From assembly GCA_900110395.1 (NCBI GenBank), contig FODP01000026.1:24024-88023 (forward strand): 64,000 bases of DNA, written 5' to 3'. Below are positions 16,412 through 24,585 of the stretch, in pieces. The DNA comes from Rhodospirillales bacterium URHD0017. Its GTDB lineage: Bacteria > Pseudomonadota > Alphaproteobacteria > Reyranellales > Reyranellaceae. Within the stretch, counting starts at the first letter, position 1. Every line of letters begins with the position of its first letter. Under the pieces are notes generated by a model that was not told the origin of the DNA, did not search any database, and worked only from the letters and a program-made list of their open reading frames with translations. The translations under genes and the position numbers were made by a program.

Positions 16412-17263
16412 ATGGCGACGAGGGTGGCTGTGCAGATCAGGCCTTTGAGTTCGCATACGGGCGCCGAGGTGCTGGGGATCGACCTCACGCAGCCGGTTTC
16501 CGAGTCAGATCGCGCCGCGATGAACCGCGCCTTCGTCGAGCGCAGCGTGTTGGTGGTCCGCGACCAGGCGCTGACGCCGCCGCAGGTCGTCGAGGCGGTC
16601 GGCCTGTTCGGCACGATCTTTCCGCAGCAGAACACGAAATTCGCGATCGCGGACTGCCCGCAGATCCACTACGTCTCCAACCAGGATCGCTTCCCCGACG
16701 GACGTCGCTACATTCCCGGCGACGGCTGGCATACCGACCATTCGAACGCCGTGCGCCCGCCCAAGGCCACGGTGCTGCATGCCGTGCAGCTGCCCGACAA
16801 GGGCGGCGACACCCAGTACGCCAACATGGCCGCAGCCTATGCCGCCCTGCCGTCCGCCACCCGGGAGCGCCTGGCGCCCCTGATGGGCATCCACGTCTAT
16901 CAGAGCAGCCACAGCGCCCGAAAGCTGATGGGGCTGAACGAGACCGACCAGGAACGCGTGCCCAATGCCGTGCTGCATCCCCTGGTGCGCACCCATCCGG
17001 AGAGCGGCGCGAAGTCGATCTACCTCAACCCGATCCGCATCGAAGGCATTTTGGGCCTCGACCATAAGGAAGCCCTGCCGCTGCTCGACGAGCTTCTCGC
17101 GTACGGCACCGACGAGCGCTTCCAGTACCGTCATGCCTGGAAGCCGGGCGACCTCGTGATGTGGGACAACCGCTGCCTGCTGCACAAGGCCAACGGCGAC
17201 TACGACATGGGCCAGGTGCGCTATCTCTATCGCGTCATGCTGCAAGGCGACGTGCCGAGATAG
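16412..17263 (+). CDS. TauD/TfdA-family Fe(II)/2-oxoglutarate dioxygenase
   Basis: A 283-residue alpha-ketoglutarate-dependent dioxygenase. The iron triad is His107 and Asp109 in GWHTDHS and distal His258 in LLHKANGD. The 2-oxoglutarate Arg is in VRYLYRVML. The N-terminus (QIRPLSSHTGAEVLGIDL) is typical of TauD. I use the ATG at 16412, which gives the family length; a TTG at 16364 would add 16 poorly conserved residues running from the LysR remnant. TauD releases sulfite from taurine, but relatives cleave phenoxyacetates or sulfate esters, so the substrate is open. No sulfonate transporter lies next to it. Confidence 0.88.
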   Translation: MATRVAVQIRPLSSHTGAEVLGIDLTQPVSESDRAAMNRAFVERSVLVVRDQALTPPQVVEAVGLFGTIFPQQNTKFAIADCPQIHYVSNQDRFPDGRRYIPGDGWHTDHSNAVRPPKATVLHAVQLPDKGGDTQYANMAAAYAALPSATRERLAPLMGIHVYQSSHSARKLMGLNETDQERVPNAVLHPLVRTHPESGAKSIYLNPIRIEGILGLDHKEALPLLDELLAYGTDERFQYRHAWKPGDLVMWDNRCLLHKANGDYDMGQVRYLYRVMLQGDVPR

Positions 17264-17294
17264 GCGTGCGAGAGTTCTTCATGTGGGGGAAGGT

Positions 17295-17678
17295 ATGAAG
17301 ACGCGCTTCGTTGTCCTGGTTTCCATGATGGTCGGCGTTGCGCTGGGGGCCGCTGCCGTGCAGGCGCTTCATGCGCAGGCCAGGCCGCCGGCTTTTGTCG
17401 TCGGCGAGATCGATGTGAAGGACGCAGCGATGCTGGACAAGGAGTACGTCCCCAACGCGTCAAAGGTAGTGCGCGATGGCGGCGGCAAGTATCTCGTGGC
17501 CGGCGGTAAATCCGTCTCGTTCTACGGCGAGCCGCCCAGGCGTATCGCCATCATGGCTTTCGAAAATCTGGAGAAGGCCGAAGCCGCCTTCAATTCCGCC
17601 GCCTACAAGCAGGCCAAGGCGGTCGGCGACAAGTATGCGACGTTCCGGATCTATGCCGTCGAAGGTGTGACGCCGTAA
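17295..17678 (+). CDS. Exported DUF1330 protein
   Basis: A 127-residue protein with an N-terminal signal segment (LVSMMVGVALGAAAVQALHAQ, cleavage probably near residue 26) joined to a DUF1330 domain of the dimeric alpha-beta barrel type (FVVGEIDVKDAAML, GGKYLVAGGKS, IAIMAFENLEKAEAAFNSAAYK). Most DUF1330 proteins are cytosolic, and the exported form with an extra leader is a recurrent alphaproteobacterial variant. Starts 31 bp after the dioxygenase, so probably co-transcribed. Function unknown. Confidence 0.8.
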   Translation: MKTRFVVLVSMMVGVALGAAAVQALHAQARPPAFVVGEIDVKDAAMLDKEYVPNASKVVRDGGGKYLVAGGKSVSFYGEPPRRIAIMAFENLEKAEAAFNSAAYKQAKAVGDKYATFRIYAVEGVTP

Positions 17679-17693
17679 CCCACGACGTGCAAT

Positions 17694-17801
17694 TTGCGAT
17701 CCGGTGGCGCTGGTGTGTCGATCGCAATGCCGGGCTTTGCCGACAAGCTCATCGACGAGCAGGCTGCGGCCGCGGTCAACTACCGCGCGCCGCACGGACG
17801 C
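17694..17801 (+). pseudogene. Possible cytochrome c C-terminal remnant
   Basis: In one frame the DNA reads AMPGFADKLIDEQAAAAVNY, close to the C-terminal Met-ligand segment and last helix of class I cytochromes c (MPGF...LsDeqiAavvnYvR). No haem-binding CxxCH precedes it and the frame has no plausible start. Read as the scar of a deleted cytochrome gene; the match is short and could be chance. Confidence 0.35.
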
Positions 17802-17895
17802 TCCTTAAGGATCTCCCCGACGACGTTTCGCCTCAATTCAAGTACGTTCAAGCAGGTCTCGGTCAACCAACGAACACGAAGCACGGAGACGACAA

Positions 17896-18810
17896 TTGAC
17901 AAAGTGGACGGGCGCTTACACGTACGACACAGCGCCGTCGGCAACCGGCGCGCCTTCCCGTCTCAAGGTGGCAACCTGTCAGATTCCGGTCGAGCACGAC
18001 ATCGATCGTAATGTCCGGCAAATCCTGGATCTCATGCAACAGGCGGCTGCGGCTGGTGCTGACGTCGCACACTTCCCGGAGTGTGCTCTTTCCGGCTACG
18101 GCCCCGCATCATGGCCGAATTGGGAAGGCTTCGCGTGGTCCTCGGTAGATGCGGCAATCGAAGCCATACGTGACCAAGCGCGCGCAAAAGGCATCTGGGT
18201 GGTGACTGGCTCGGTCCACCGGGCCAGCGCGCAGGCACGACCGACGAACTCCCTGCTTGTCATCGATCGGCACGGCGCGATCGTGGGTCGGTACGACAAG
18301 CGACGCTGCTCGCTGAACGATCTTCGCGCATTCGCGCCGGGCGAGAGGCAGCTCATCGTAGACATTGAAGGGGTGCGTTGCGGCTTCCTGATCTGCCTCG
18401 ACTGGTCGTTCCCCGAGCTTTGGATCGAGTACGCCGGGCAGGTCGAACTGATCTTCCACTCCTGCGTTGCTGACAACTGGCGACGCGACAAGAACGAAGC
18501 GCACACGATACCGCCTCTGATGCAGGGGTATGCCTGGCTGAATTCATACGCGATCAGTGTGTCCAACTCCTGCCGGCCCTCGCAGTCCTTTGCGAGCTTC
18601 TGGGTTGAACGCAGCGGGCACGCTGGGGGATGCGCTACCGCCAACGAAACCGGCTTCGTCCTCAACGCGCTCGCGGATGATCCGGAACAGGACCGTTTTT
18701 TCGGCGCCGTTCGAAGCTTCCGCGACTCTGCCACCAACGGCAGTCTCTATGCGCCACACCGTCCAGATGGGCATGCACCGGTTCAACCGAGAGAGAAATC
18801 CAGCTCCTAG
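17896..18810 (+). CDS. Carbon-nitrogen hydrolase (nitrilase superfamily)
   Basis: A 304-residue amidase/nitrilase-type enzyme with the Glu-Lys-Cys catalytic triad: Glu62 in FPECALSGYG, Lys135 in GRYDKRRC and Cys167 in LICLDWSFPEL. Such enzymes hydrolyse small amides or N-carbamoyl compounds in the cytosol. It uses a TTG start at 17896 with CGGAGACGACA upstream (GGAG, 7 bp). Its base composition is visibly less GC-rich than its neighbours and the flanks hold gene remnants, which together suggest later arrival. The C-terminus (PREKSSS) looks untruncated. Substrate unknown. Confidence 0.82.
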   Translation: MTKWTGAYTYDTAPSATGAPSRLKVATCQIPVEHDIDRNVRQILDLMQQAAAAGADVAHFPECALSGYGPASWPNWEGFAWSSVDAAIEAIRDQARAKGIWVVTGSVHRASAQARPTNSLLVIDRHGAIVGRYDKRRCSLNDLRAFAPGERQLIVDIEGVRCGFLICLDWSFPELWIEYAGQVELIFHSCVADNWRRDKNEAHTIPPLMQGYAWLNSYAISVSNSCRPSQSFASFWVERSGHAGGCATANETGFVLNALADDPEQDRFFGAVRSFRDSATNGSLYAPHRPDGHAPVQPREKSSS

Positions 18811-18990
18811 TTCGGCCAGACGCTGAACCGGCGGTTGCTGGCATTTTGCTGGCATCGCCCTCCAACGACCCCCAAGGGGGTGTGCCGCTGGTTGCATTTT
18901 GACGCTCTATGGCACGCAAAAATTAAGCAAGCACCATCCGCGTGGCGAGACTTGCCATTGTAGAGAACTGGAGTTATATTTGAGTTATGA

Positions 18991-19029
18991 GTGACCTGCG
19001 GTATCGCCCATCCGAGTACCGCAGGTCAC
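18991..19029. terminator. Hairpin, probable terminator of the minus-strand aldehyde dehydrogenase gene
   Basis: GTGACCTGCGGTA (18991-19003) pairs perfectly with TACCGCAGGTCAC (19017-19029) around a 13-base loop. It sits 20 bp beyond the stop of the gene at 19050. There is no long T-run on either side, so termination is inferred from stem strength and place. Confidence 0.6.
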
Positions 19030-19049
19030 GAACGCCAGGCGCAGAAGCC

Positions 19050-20549
19050 TCAGTCGAGCTGGATCCAGGTCGTCTTGAGCTGGGTGAACTTGTCGAAGGC
19101 GTGGAGCGACTTGTCGCGGCCGTTGCCCGACTGCTTGTAGCCGCCGAACGGCGTGGTGATGTCGCCACCATCGTAGGTGTTGACCCACACCGAGCCGGTG
19201 CGCAGGCCCTTGGCGAACTTGAAGGCCTTGTTGATGTCGGCCGTGAAGATCGCCGAGGCGAGGCCGTAGATCGTGTCGTTGGCCACCGTCAGCGCCTGCT
19301 CGGCGTCCTTGACCGGGATGACCGACAGCACCGGCCCGAAGATCTCCTCCTGGGCGATCTTCATCTTGTTGTCGACCTGGTCGAACACGGTCGGCTCGAT
19401 GAACGAGCCGGCATTGTCGACGTGGACCTGCTTGCCGCCCATCTTGAGCGTGGCGCCTTCCTTCTGGCCGGCCTCGATGTAGCCCATGACGCGCTTGGTC
19501 TGCACCTCGTCGACCATGGCGCCCATCTGGGTCTTGGGGTCGAGCGGATCGCCCGGCATCATCTTCTGGCCGATCGCCATGACCTTCTCGAGGAACTGGT
19601 CCTTGATCTTGTCCTCGACGATCAGGCGCGAGCCCGCGGTGCAGACCTCGCCCTGGTTGAACCAGATGCCGAAGGCGGTGCGCTGGGCCGCAACATCGAG
19701 GTTGGGCGCGTCGCCCAGCACGATGTTGGGCGACTTGCCGCCGCACTCCAGCCAGACCTGCTTCATGTTCGATTCGCCGGAGTACTTCAGGAAGTACTTG
19801 CCGACTTCCGTGGAGCCCGTGAAGGCCAGCACGTCGACGTCCATGTGGCGGCCGAGCGCCTGGCCGGCGGTCTCGCCGAAGCCCGGCAGCACGTTGAACA
19901 CGCCTTCGGGAATGCCGGCCTCCGCGGCGAGCTCGGCCAGCCGAAGGGCGGTGAGGGGAGACTGCTCGGCGGGCTTCAGGATCACCGAGTTGCCGGCGGC
20001 GAGCGCCGGCGAGATCTTCCAGCAGGCCATCAGCAGCGGGAAGTTCCACGGCACGACGGCGGCCACGACACCGGCCGGCTCGCGCGTGATCATGGCGACG
20101 ACGTTGCCCGGCGTGGGCGCCACCTCGTCGTAGATCTTGTCGATCGCCTCGCCGAACCATTGCACGGTGTTGGCCGAGCCCGGGATGTCGACGCGGGTCG
20201 AGTAGGCGATGGGCTTGCCCATGTCGAGCGTCTCGAGCAGCGCCAGCTCATCGCGGTTCTTCATCATCAGCTCGGCGAGCTTCAGCATGATGCGCTTGCG
20301 GTTGGCCGGCGGCATGTTGGCCCAGGTGCCCTTGTCGAAGGCGGCGCGCGCGGCCTTCACCGCGGCGTCGACGTCGGCCTGCTCGCAGGCGGCGACCTTG
20401 GTCAGCACCTGGCCGGTCGCCGGGTTCACGCAGTCGAAGGTCTTGCCGGTGAGGGAAGCCGTGAACTTGCCGCCGATGAAGGCCTGGTTGCGGTAGCTCA
20501 AGCCGCCGACGCGGCCCTTCCAGTCTTCGCGCGAAAGCTGGGCGCTCAT
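19050..20549 (-). CDS. Aldehyde dehydrogenase (PuuC-like gamma-glutamyl-aminobutyraldehyde type)
   Basis: A 499-residue NAD(P)+-dependent aldehyde dehydrogenase. VVPWNFPLLMACWKISPALAAG is the cofactor region (about 164-185), FTGSTEVGKYF follows, the general base is in LECGGKSPN (about 267) and the nucleophilic Cys in NQGEVCTAGSR (about 301). The N-terminal RNQAFIGGKF and the C-terminal TWVQL-like TTWIQLD resemble PuuC and betaine-aldehyde subgroups, so an amino-aldehyde substrate is likely but unproven. The start has GGAGG nine bases upstream. Lies 90 bp downstream of another aldehyde dehydrogenase on the same strand. Confidence 0.9.
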   Translation of the reverse strand: MSAQLSREDWKGRVGGLSYRNQAFIGGKFTASLTGKTFDCVNPATGQVLTKVAACEQADVDAAVKAARAAFDKGTWANMPPANRKRIMLKLAELMMKNRDELALLETLDMGKPIAYSTRVDIPGSANTVQWFGEAIDKIYDEVAPTPGNVVAMITREPAGVVAAVVPWNFPLLMACWKISPALAAGNSVILKPAEQSPLTALRLAELAAEAGIPEGVFNVLPGFGETAGQALGRHMDVDVLAFTGSTEVGKYFLKYSGESNMKQVWLECGGKSPNIVLGDAPNLDVAAQRTAFGIWFNQGEVCTAGSRLIVEDKIKDQFLEKVMAIGQKMMPGDPLDPKTQMGAMVDEVQTKRVMGYIEAGQKEGATLKMGGKQVHVDNAGSFIEPTVFDQVDNKMKIAQEEIFGPVLSVIPVKDAEQALTVANDTIYGLASAIFTADINKAFKFAKGLRTGSVWVNTYDGGDITTPFGGYKQSGNGRDKSLHAFDKFTQLKTTWIQLD

Positions 20550-20639
20550 GTCTCGTTCCCCTCCGTTTGTGGAGGGCGGAGCCTAAAGCATGATGCGTTC
20601 AGGTGGAAACCCGAACGCACCATGCCCGTTGAGACCCTC

Positions 20640-22061
20640 CTAGACGCCGGCGATCGCCTTCACCTCGAGGAAGTCCTCCATCCCGTACTTGCCCCACTCG
20701 CGACCGTTGCCGGACTGCTTGTAGCCGCCGAACGGGGCGGTGCGCTCGTTCGGAACGCCGTTCAGGTTGACGTTGCCCGCACGGATCTGCTTGCCGACGC
20801 GCTTGGCGCTTTCGACCGAGCCGGCGGAGACGTAGCCGGCGAGGCCGTAGGGCGTGTCGTTGGCGATCTTGACCGCTTCGGCCTCGTCCTTGGCGCCGAG
20901 GATGGTGATCACCGGTCCGAAGATCTCCTCGCGGGCGATCGTCATGGTGTTGGTCACGTCGGCGAACACGGTCGGGCGAACATAGAAGCCCTTGTTGACG
21001 CCCTCGGGCAGGCCCGGGCCGCCGGCGACGAGCGTCGCGCCCTCGTCCACGCCCTTCTTGATCAGCGCCTGGATCTTGTCCCACTGGGTGCGATTGACCA
21101 CGGGTCCGATCGTGGTGCCCTCGGCCTTCGGGTCGCCCGCCTTCGTCTTGTCGGCGACGGCCTTCGCGATCGCCTTCACTTCATTCATCTTGCTCGACGG
21201 CACGATCATGCGGGTCGGCGCGTTGCAGGACTGGCCCGAGTTGTTGAACACGTGAGCCACGCCGCCCGACACCGCCTTGGTGAAGTCGGCGTCTTCCAGG
21301 ATGACGTTCGGCGACTTGCCGCCGAGCTCCTGGCTGACGCGCTTGACGGTATCGGCGGCGCGCTTGGCGACATCGATGCCGGCGCGGGTCGAGCCGGTGA
21401 ACGAGATCATGTCGATGCCGTGGTGCTCGCTCATGGCGACGCCGACCTCGGGGCCGAGGCCGTTGACGAGGTTGAACACGCCCTTCGGGACGCCGGCGGC
21501 GTGCATGACTTCAGCGAAGATCAGAGCCGAGGTCGGCGTGAATTCCGACGGCTTCAGGATCATGGTGCAGCCGGCGGCGATCGCGGGCGCGACCTTGCAG
21601 GCGATCTGGTTGAGCGGCCAGTTCCACGGGGTGATCATGCCGACCACACCGATCGGTTCGCGCACGACGGTGGCCGTGCCGACCTTCTCCTCGAAGTGAT
21701 AGTCCTTCAGCACCTGCAGGGTCGACATCAGGTGACCGAGGCCGGCGCCGGCCTGGGCACGCTCGGCCATCGGGATCGGCGCTCCCATTTCCTCGGAGAT
21801 GGCGGCGGCAATTTCCTTGGAGCGCGCCTTGTAGGCCTCGATGATCTTCTCGAGCAGTGCGATGCGCTCCTCGCGCGTCGTGACCGAGAAGGTCTCGAAC
21901 GCCCGGCGGGCGGCGGCAACGGCCTTGTCCACGTCCGCCTTCGAGCCGACGGCGACGTCATACATGGGCTCTTCGGTTGCCGGATTGACCACCGGGATCG
22001 TCTTCATAACGGCGGGGTCGACCCAGGCGCCGTCGATATAGAATTTCGTGCGATTGACCAT
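20640..22061 (-). CDS. Aldehyde dehydrogenase family protein
   Basis: A 473-residue NAD(P)+-dependent aldehyde dehydrogenase of a different subgroup from its neighbour. It shows ITPWNWPLNQIACKVAPAIAAG, FTGSTRAGIDVAKRA, the base in QELGGKSPNVI and the Cys nucleophile in NNSGQSCNAPTR. PFGGYKQSGNGREWGKYG near the end is standard. The N-terminal FYIDGAWVDP and short C-terminus fit an aldehyde dehydrogenase acting on aliphatic or aromatic aldehydes. AAGGA lies upstream of the ATG. Probably first gene of a two-gene unit with the gene at 19050. The 175 bp upstream, to the rpmG stop, hold only the rpmG terminator and this gene's promoter. Confidence 0.9.
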   Translation of the reverse strand: MVNRTKFYIDGAWVDPAVMKTIPVVNPATEEPMYDVAVGSKADVDKAVAAARRAFETFSVTTREERIALLEKIIEAYKARSKEIAAAISEEMGAPIPMAERAQAGAGLGHLMSTLQVLKDYHFEEKVGTATVVREPIGVVGMITPWNWPLNQIACKVAPAIAAGCTMILKPSEFTPTSALIFAEVMHAAGVPKGVFNLVNGLGPEVGVAMSEHHGIDMISFTGSTRAGIDVAKRAADTVKRVSQELGGKSPNVILEDADFTKAVSGGVAHVFNNSGQSCNAPTRMIVPSSKMNEVKAIAKAVADKTKAGDPKAEGTTIGPVVNRTQWDKIQALIKKGVDEGATLVAGGPGLPEGVNKGFYVRPTVFADVTNTMTIAREEIFGPVITILGAKDEAEAVKIANDTPYGLAGYVSAGSVESAKRVGKQIRAGNVNLNGVPNERTAPFGGYKQSGNGREWGKYGMEDFLEVKAIAGV

Positions 22062-22183
22062 CTTGGCTGTTCCTTCTTGATTTGGGGGCCCTGTCGGGCG
22101 GCGGCGACGCGAAGTCGGGCGGCAGGAATGTTAGCGGCTGAGTGGCGGTCTGCCTACAGAGGAGGCCAGGCTGGTCTGCCACG

Positions 22184-22208
22184 AAAAAGCCGCCCGGAAG
22201 GGGCGGCT
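22184..22208 (-). terminator. Rho-independent terminator of rpmG
   Basis: Read on the minus strand: GCCGCCC, a 5-base loop, GGGCGGC, then TTTTT. The stem and T-run are textbook, 29 bp beyond the rpmG stop, closing the long minus-strand run of core genes. A smaller hairpin (ACATTCC/GGAATGT) lies between it and the stop. Confidence 0.85.
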
Positions 22209-22236
22209 GGTCCGTTCGAACATTCCTGTTGGAATG

Positions 22237-22404
22237 TCACTTCATCTTGGATTCCTTGAAGACGACATGCTTGCGCACGACGGGGTCGTACTTCTTGAGC
22301 TCCATCTTCTCGGTCTTGGTGCGCGGGTTCTTGCGCGTCACGTAATAGAAGCCGGTGTCGGCGCTGGACACCATCTTGATCAGGATCGAGGTCGGCTTGG
22401 CCAT
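22237..22404 (-). CDS. rpmG: 50S ribosomal protein L33
   Basis: A 55-residue protein reading MAKPTSILIKMVSSADTG then FYYVTRKNPRTKTEKM and ending VVFKESKMK: a complete L33 of the zinc-free type (no CxxC pairs). It is a small basic protein of the large ribosomal subunit near the E site. Start ATG at 22404, stop 22237. In alphaproteobacteria rpmG commonly lies downstream of topA-rnr, as here, with the protease gene between. A strong terminator follows. Confidence 0.97.
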   Translation of the reverse strand: MAKPTSILIKMVSSADTGFYYVTRKNPRTKTEKMELKKYDPVVRKHVVFKESKMK

Positions 22405-22497
22405 GGTCTTGTCCCTATGCCCGGAAGGGCGAATCTCTGGAAGGCGGGCAAACTAGTCGCTGGCCCGCCCATGTCAAGCCATACGACAAGCCGTCTT

Positions 22498-24105
22498 TTA
22501 GCGAGGGGCTGTCGCCGTGGCCGTAGCCGCCTGCTGGGTCGCTGCCTGCACGGCATGGGCATAGAGCGTGCGGTCGCGCAGCAGCTGGGTGGCGATCTCG
22601 ACGTCGCGCTCGGGGCTCGCCTCGCCCGGCGGGCAGATCTTGCGCAGGTCGGTGATTTCCTGATGGGTCGGGTTGCGCAACGCATGCCAGCGCATCAGCG
22701 TGCCCTGGCTGGAATCGACCGAGCCGGCATTGAGCTGGCCGACATCGCCGATCTTGGACGTGCAGACGTTGGGCAGCACGCCGAGCTCGTTCCAGGTGTA
22801 GCCCGACGGCGCGTTCAGCCGCGACCAGGTCAGGATCAGCTCGCCCTCGTTGGCCAGCCGCACCACGGTCTGCACTGTGCCCTTGCCGTAGCTGGTGCTG
22901 CCGACCACGACGGCGCGGCCGCGGTCCTGCAGAGCGGCGGCCACGATCTCGGCCGCCGACGCCGAGCCGCCGTTCATCAACACGACGATCGGCATGTCGG
23001 CCGTCTTGCCGCTGGTGACGCTCTTGTAGGTGCGCCGGCTGTCGGGATGGCGGCCGCTGGTCGAGAAGATCGTGCCGTTGTTGATGAACAGCTCCGACAC
23101 GGTCTGCGCCTGGTCGAGCAGGCCGCCGCGGTTGGAGCGCATGTCGATGATGACGCCCGCCATGTCCTTGCCGAGCTCGGCCCTGGCCTTGTCGATGGCG
23201 GCCTTGAGGTTGTCAGTGGTGGCGCTGTTGAAACCGGTCAGGTGGATCAGCGCCACGTCACCGCGGCGTTCGTAGGTGACGGTGGTCGGGATGATGCGGG
23301 CGCGCTTCATGCTCAGCACGTATTCGCCGCCCTGCGCGACGCGCAGCACGGTGATGGCGACCGGTGCGCCGACCGAACCGCGCAGCTTGGCCACGACATC
23401 GCTCAGCGGGCGGTCGATCATCGATTCGCCGTCGATCGACAGGATCTGGTCGCCGACCTGGATGCCGGCCTTGGCTGCCGGCGAGCCGTCCTGCACGGCG
23501 CGGATCATGATCCGCTTGTCGTCGGTGCGCTCGACGGTGATGCCGACGCCGCCGCCGCCGTCGCGCTGGAAGCGGTTGTCGCGCGCCTCGTCGGGATCGG
23601 CGTAGCGGCTGTTGCGGTCGAGCTGCTTGGTGGTGGCCGTCATCGCCTCGCGGATCAGTGTCTGGCGGTCGGCGCCATGCAGCGCCGGCGAGGCGTCGAG
23701 GGAGCCGGCCATCAGCTCGGCCAGCATGGCGCCCCAGGCGCGGCCGTCGGCCGGATCGGCCGGGGTCGGCCGGCTCAGGACCTGGCGGCCGTCGCGCTTG
23801 ACGGTGAAGGTGCCGTCGGAGGTCTCCAGCACCATGGCCGGATCGGTGCTGGCAAAGCCGCGATAGGTCTCCGTCGAGAGCGAGCGGAAATTGGGCTCGA
23901 ACAGGTGGCGGTCGCCGATGGCCCGGTAGGCCTGCAGGACGACGCGTTCGAGATTGACGTCGGCGGCTACCGACGGATTGCGGCCCGTGGTGGCCTGCGG
24001 CGCGTCGGTGGAGGTCGCACAGGAGACGACCAGGGATGAAGCAAGAAGGGCGGCAGCCGCACGCGGCACCGCCTTAACGAGAAAAGGGATCAGCGACACT
24101 TCCAT
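22498..24105 (-). CDS. C-terminal processing peptidase (S41 family), probable lipoprotein
   Basis: A 535-residue periplasmic serine protease of the CtpA/Tsp family. The N-terminal signal ends in SSLVVSCATS, giving a lipobox-like cysteine at about residue 29. A PDZ domain spans about residues 175-260 (GVGITVERTDDKRIMI, AGIQVGDQILSIDG). The catalytic dyad is Ser383 in NGGSASAAE and Lys408 in SYGKGTVQT, exactly the 25-residue spacing of CtpA enzymes. The frame is open far upstream; I start at the ATG at 24105, just before the signal peptide. Lies between DUF983 and rpmG in the core operon. A tail rich in Ala/Thr/Gln ends the protein. CtpA enzymes trim cell-wall hydrolases and envelope proteins. 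Confidence 0.9.
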   Translation of the reverse strand: MEVSLIPFLVKAVPRAAAALLASSLVVSCATSTDAPQATTGRNPSVAADVNLERVVLQAYRAIGDRHLFEPNFRSLSTETYRGFASTDPAMVLETSDGTFTVKRDGRQVLSRPTPADPADGRAWGAMLAELMAGSLDASPALHGADRQTLIREAMTATTKQLDRNSRYADPDEARDNRFQRDGGGGVGITVERTDDKRIMIRAVQDGSPAAKAGIQVGDQILSIDGESMIDRPLSDVVAKLRGSVGAPVAITVLRVAQGGEYVLSMKRARIIPTTVTYERRGDVALIHLTGFNSATTDNLKAAIDKARAELGKDMAGVIIDMRSNRGGLLDQAQTVSELFINNGTIFSTSGRHPDSRRTYKSVTSGKTADMPIVVLMNGGSASAAEIVAAALQDRGRAVVVGSTSYGKGTVQTVVRLANEGELILTWSRLNAPSGYTWNELGVLPNVCTSKIGDVGQLNAGSVDSSQGTLMRWHALRNPTHQEITDLRKICPPGEASPERDVEIATQLLRDRTLYAHAVQAATQQAATATATAPR

Positions 24106-24155
24106 ACCCAGCAACGGCGCAACATAGCACAGGCCGTCGGCGGGCGGCCACGTTT

Positions 24156-24563
24156 TCAGGCTGAGGGGTCGAAGCTCCCGGTCGTCGAAGGCTTGGGAGC
24201 GGCTATCCGGTGCGCCCACAGGAGCGCAATGACGGCGCCTTTTATTCGAGGGAGCAGCAGGAGTGCAAGGACAACGGAGAGTGGAAGCCACAATGCCGCA
24301 TGAATCCAGAGCGGCGGCTGGCCGCCGGCGCGTTCGAGCACCAGGACCAGAGGCACGACGATGTGGCCGACTGCAAAAATCGTGAAGTACGCCGGCGCGT
24401 CGTCGGCGCGGTACGGTTCGAGCGCCAGCTCGCAGGCCGGGCAGTGGCTGCGCATCTTGAGGAAGCTCGAGAACAGGCTGCCGGCGCCGCAGCGCGGGCA
24501 CCTGCCGCGCCAGCCGCGCAGCAGGGAGGTCCAGACGTCCGGCGTGCGTTCCTCTTTGTTCAT
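24156..24563 (-). CDS. DUF983 membrane protein
   Basis: A 135-residue protein with an N-terminal zinc-ribbon-like pair of motifs (CPRCGAG and CPACELAL), the conserved PADDAPAYFTIF-like YRADDAPAYFTIFAVGH, and two hydrophobic helices. This is the DUF983 family, usually next to rnr and rpmG in alphaproteobacteria. Function unknown. The ATG at 24563 lies 22 bp after the rnr stop; longer in-frame extension into rnr is unlikely. Confidence 0.88.
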   Translation of the reverse strand: MNKEERTPDVWTSLLRGWRGRCPRCGAGSLFSSFLKMRSHCPACELALEPYRADDAPAYFTIFAVGHIVVPLVLVLERAGGQPPLWIHAALWLPLSVVLALLLLPRIKGAVIALLWAHRIAAPKPSTTGSFDPSA

Positions 24564-24585
24564 CCCGCCAAGATGGGCCTTGGCC

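Noticed and set aside
18868..18881. Terminator ACCCCC/GGGGGT after the nitrilase gene
   Set aside because: The stem is only 6 bp with a 2-base loop and no T-run, so it is too weak to list.
18987..22259. A 1090-codon plus-strand open frame opposite the two aldehyde dehydrogenases
   Set aside because: Mirror frame of two clear enzymes; its product is repetitive and charged with no motif.
24106..24501. N-terminal extension of the S41 protease
   Set aside because: It overlaps the DUF983 gene; the signal peptide and lipobox begin after the ATG at 24105.
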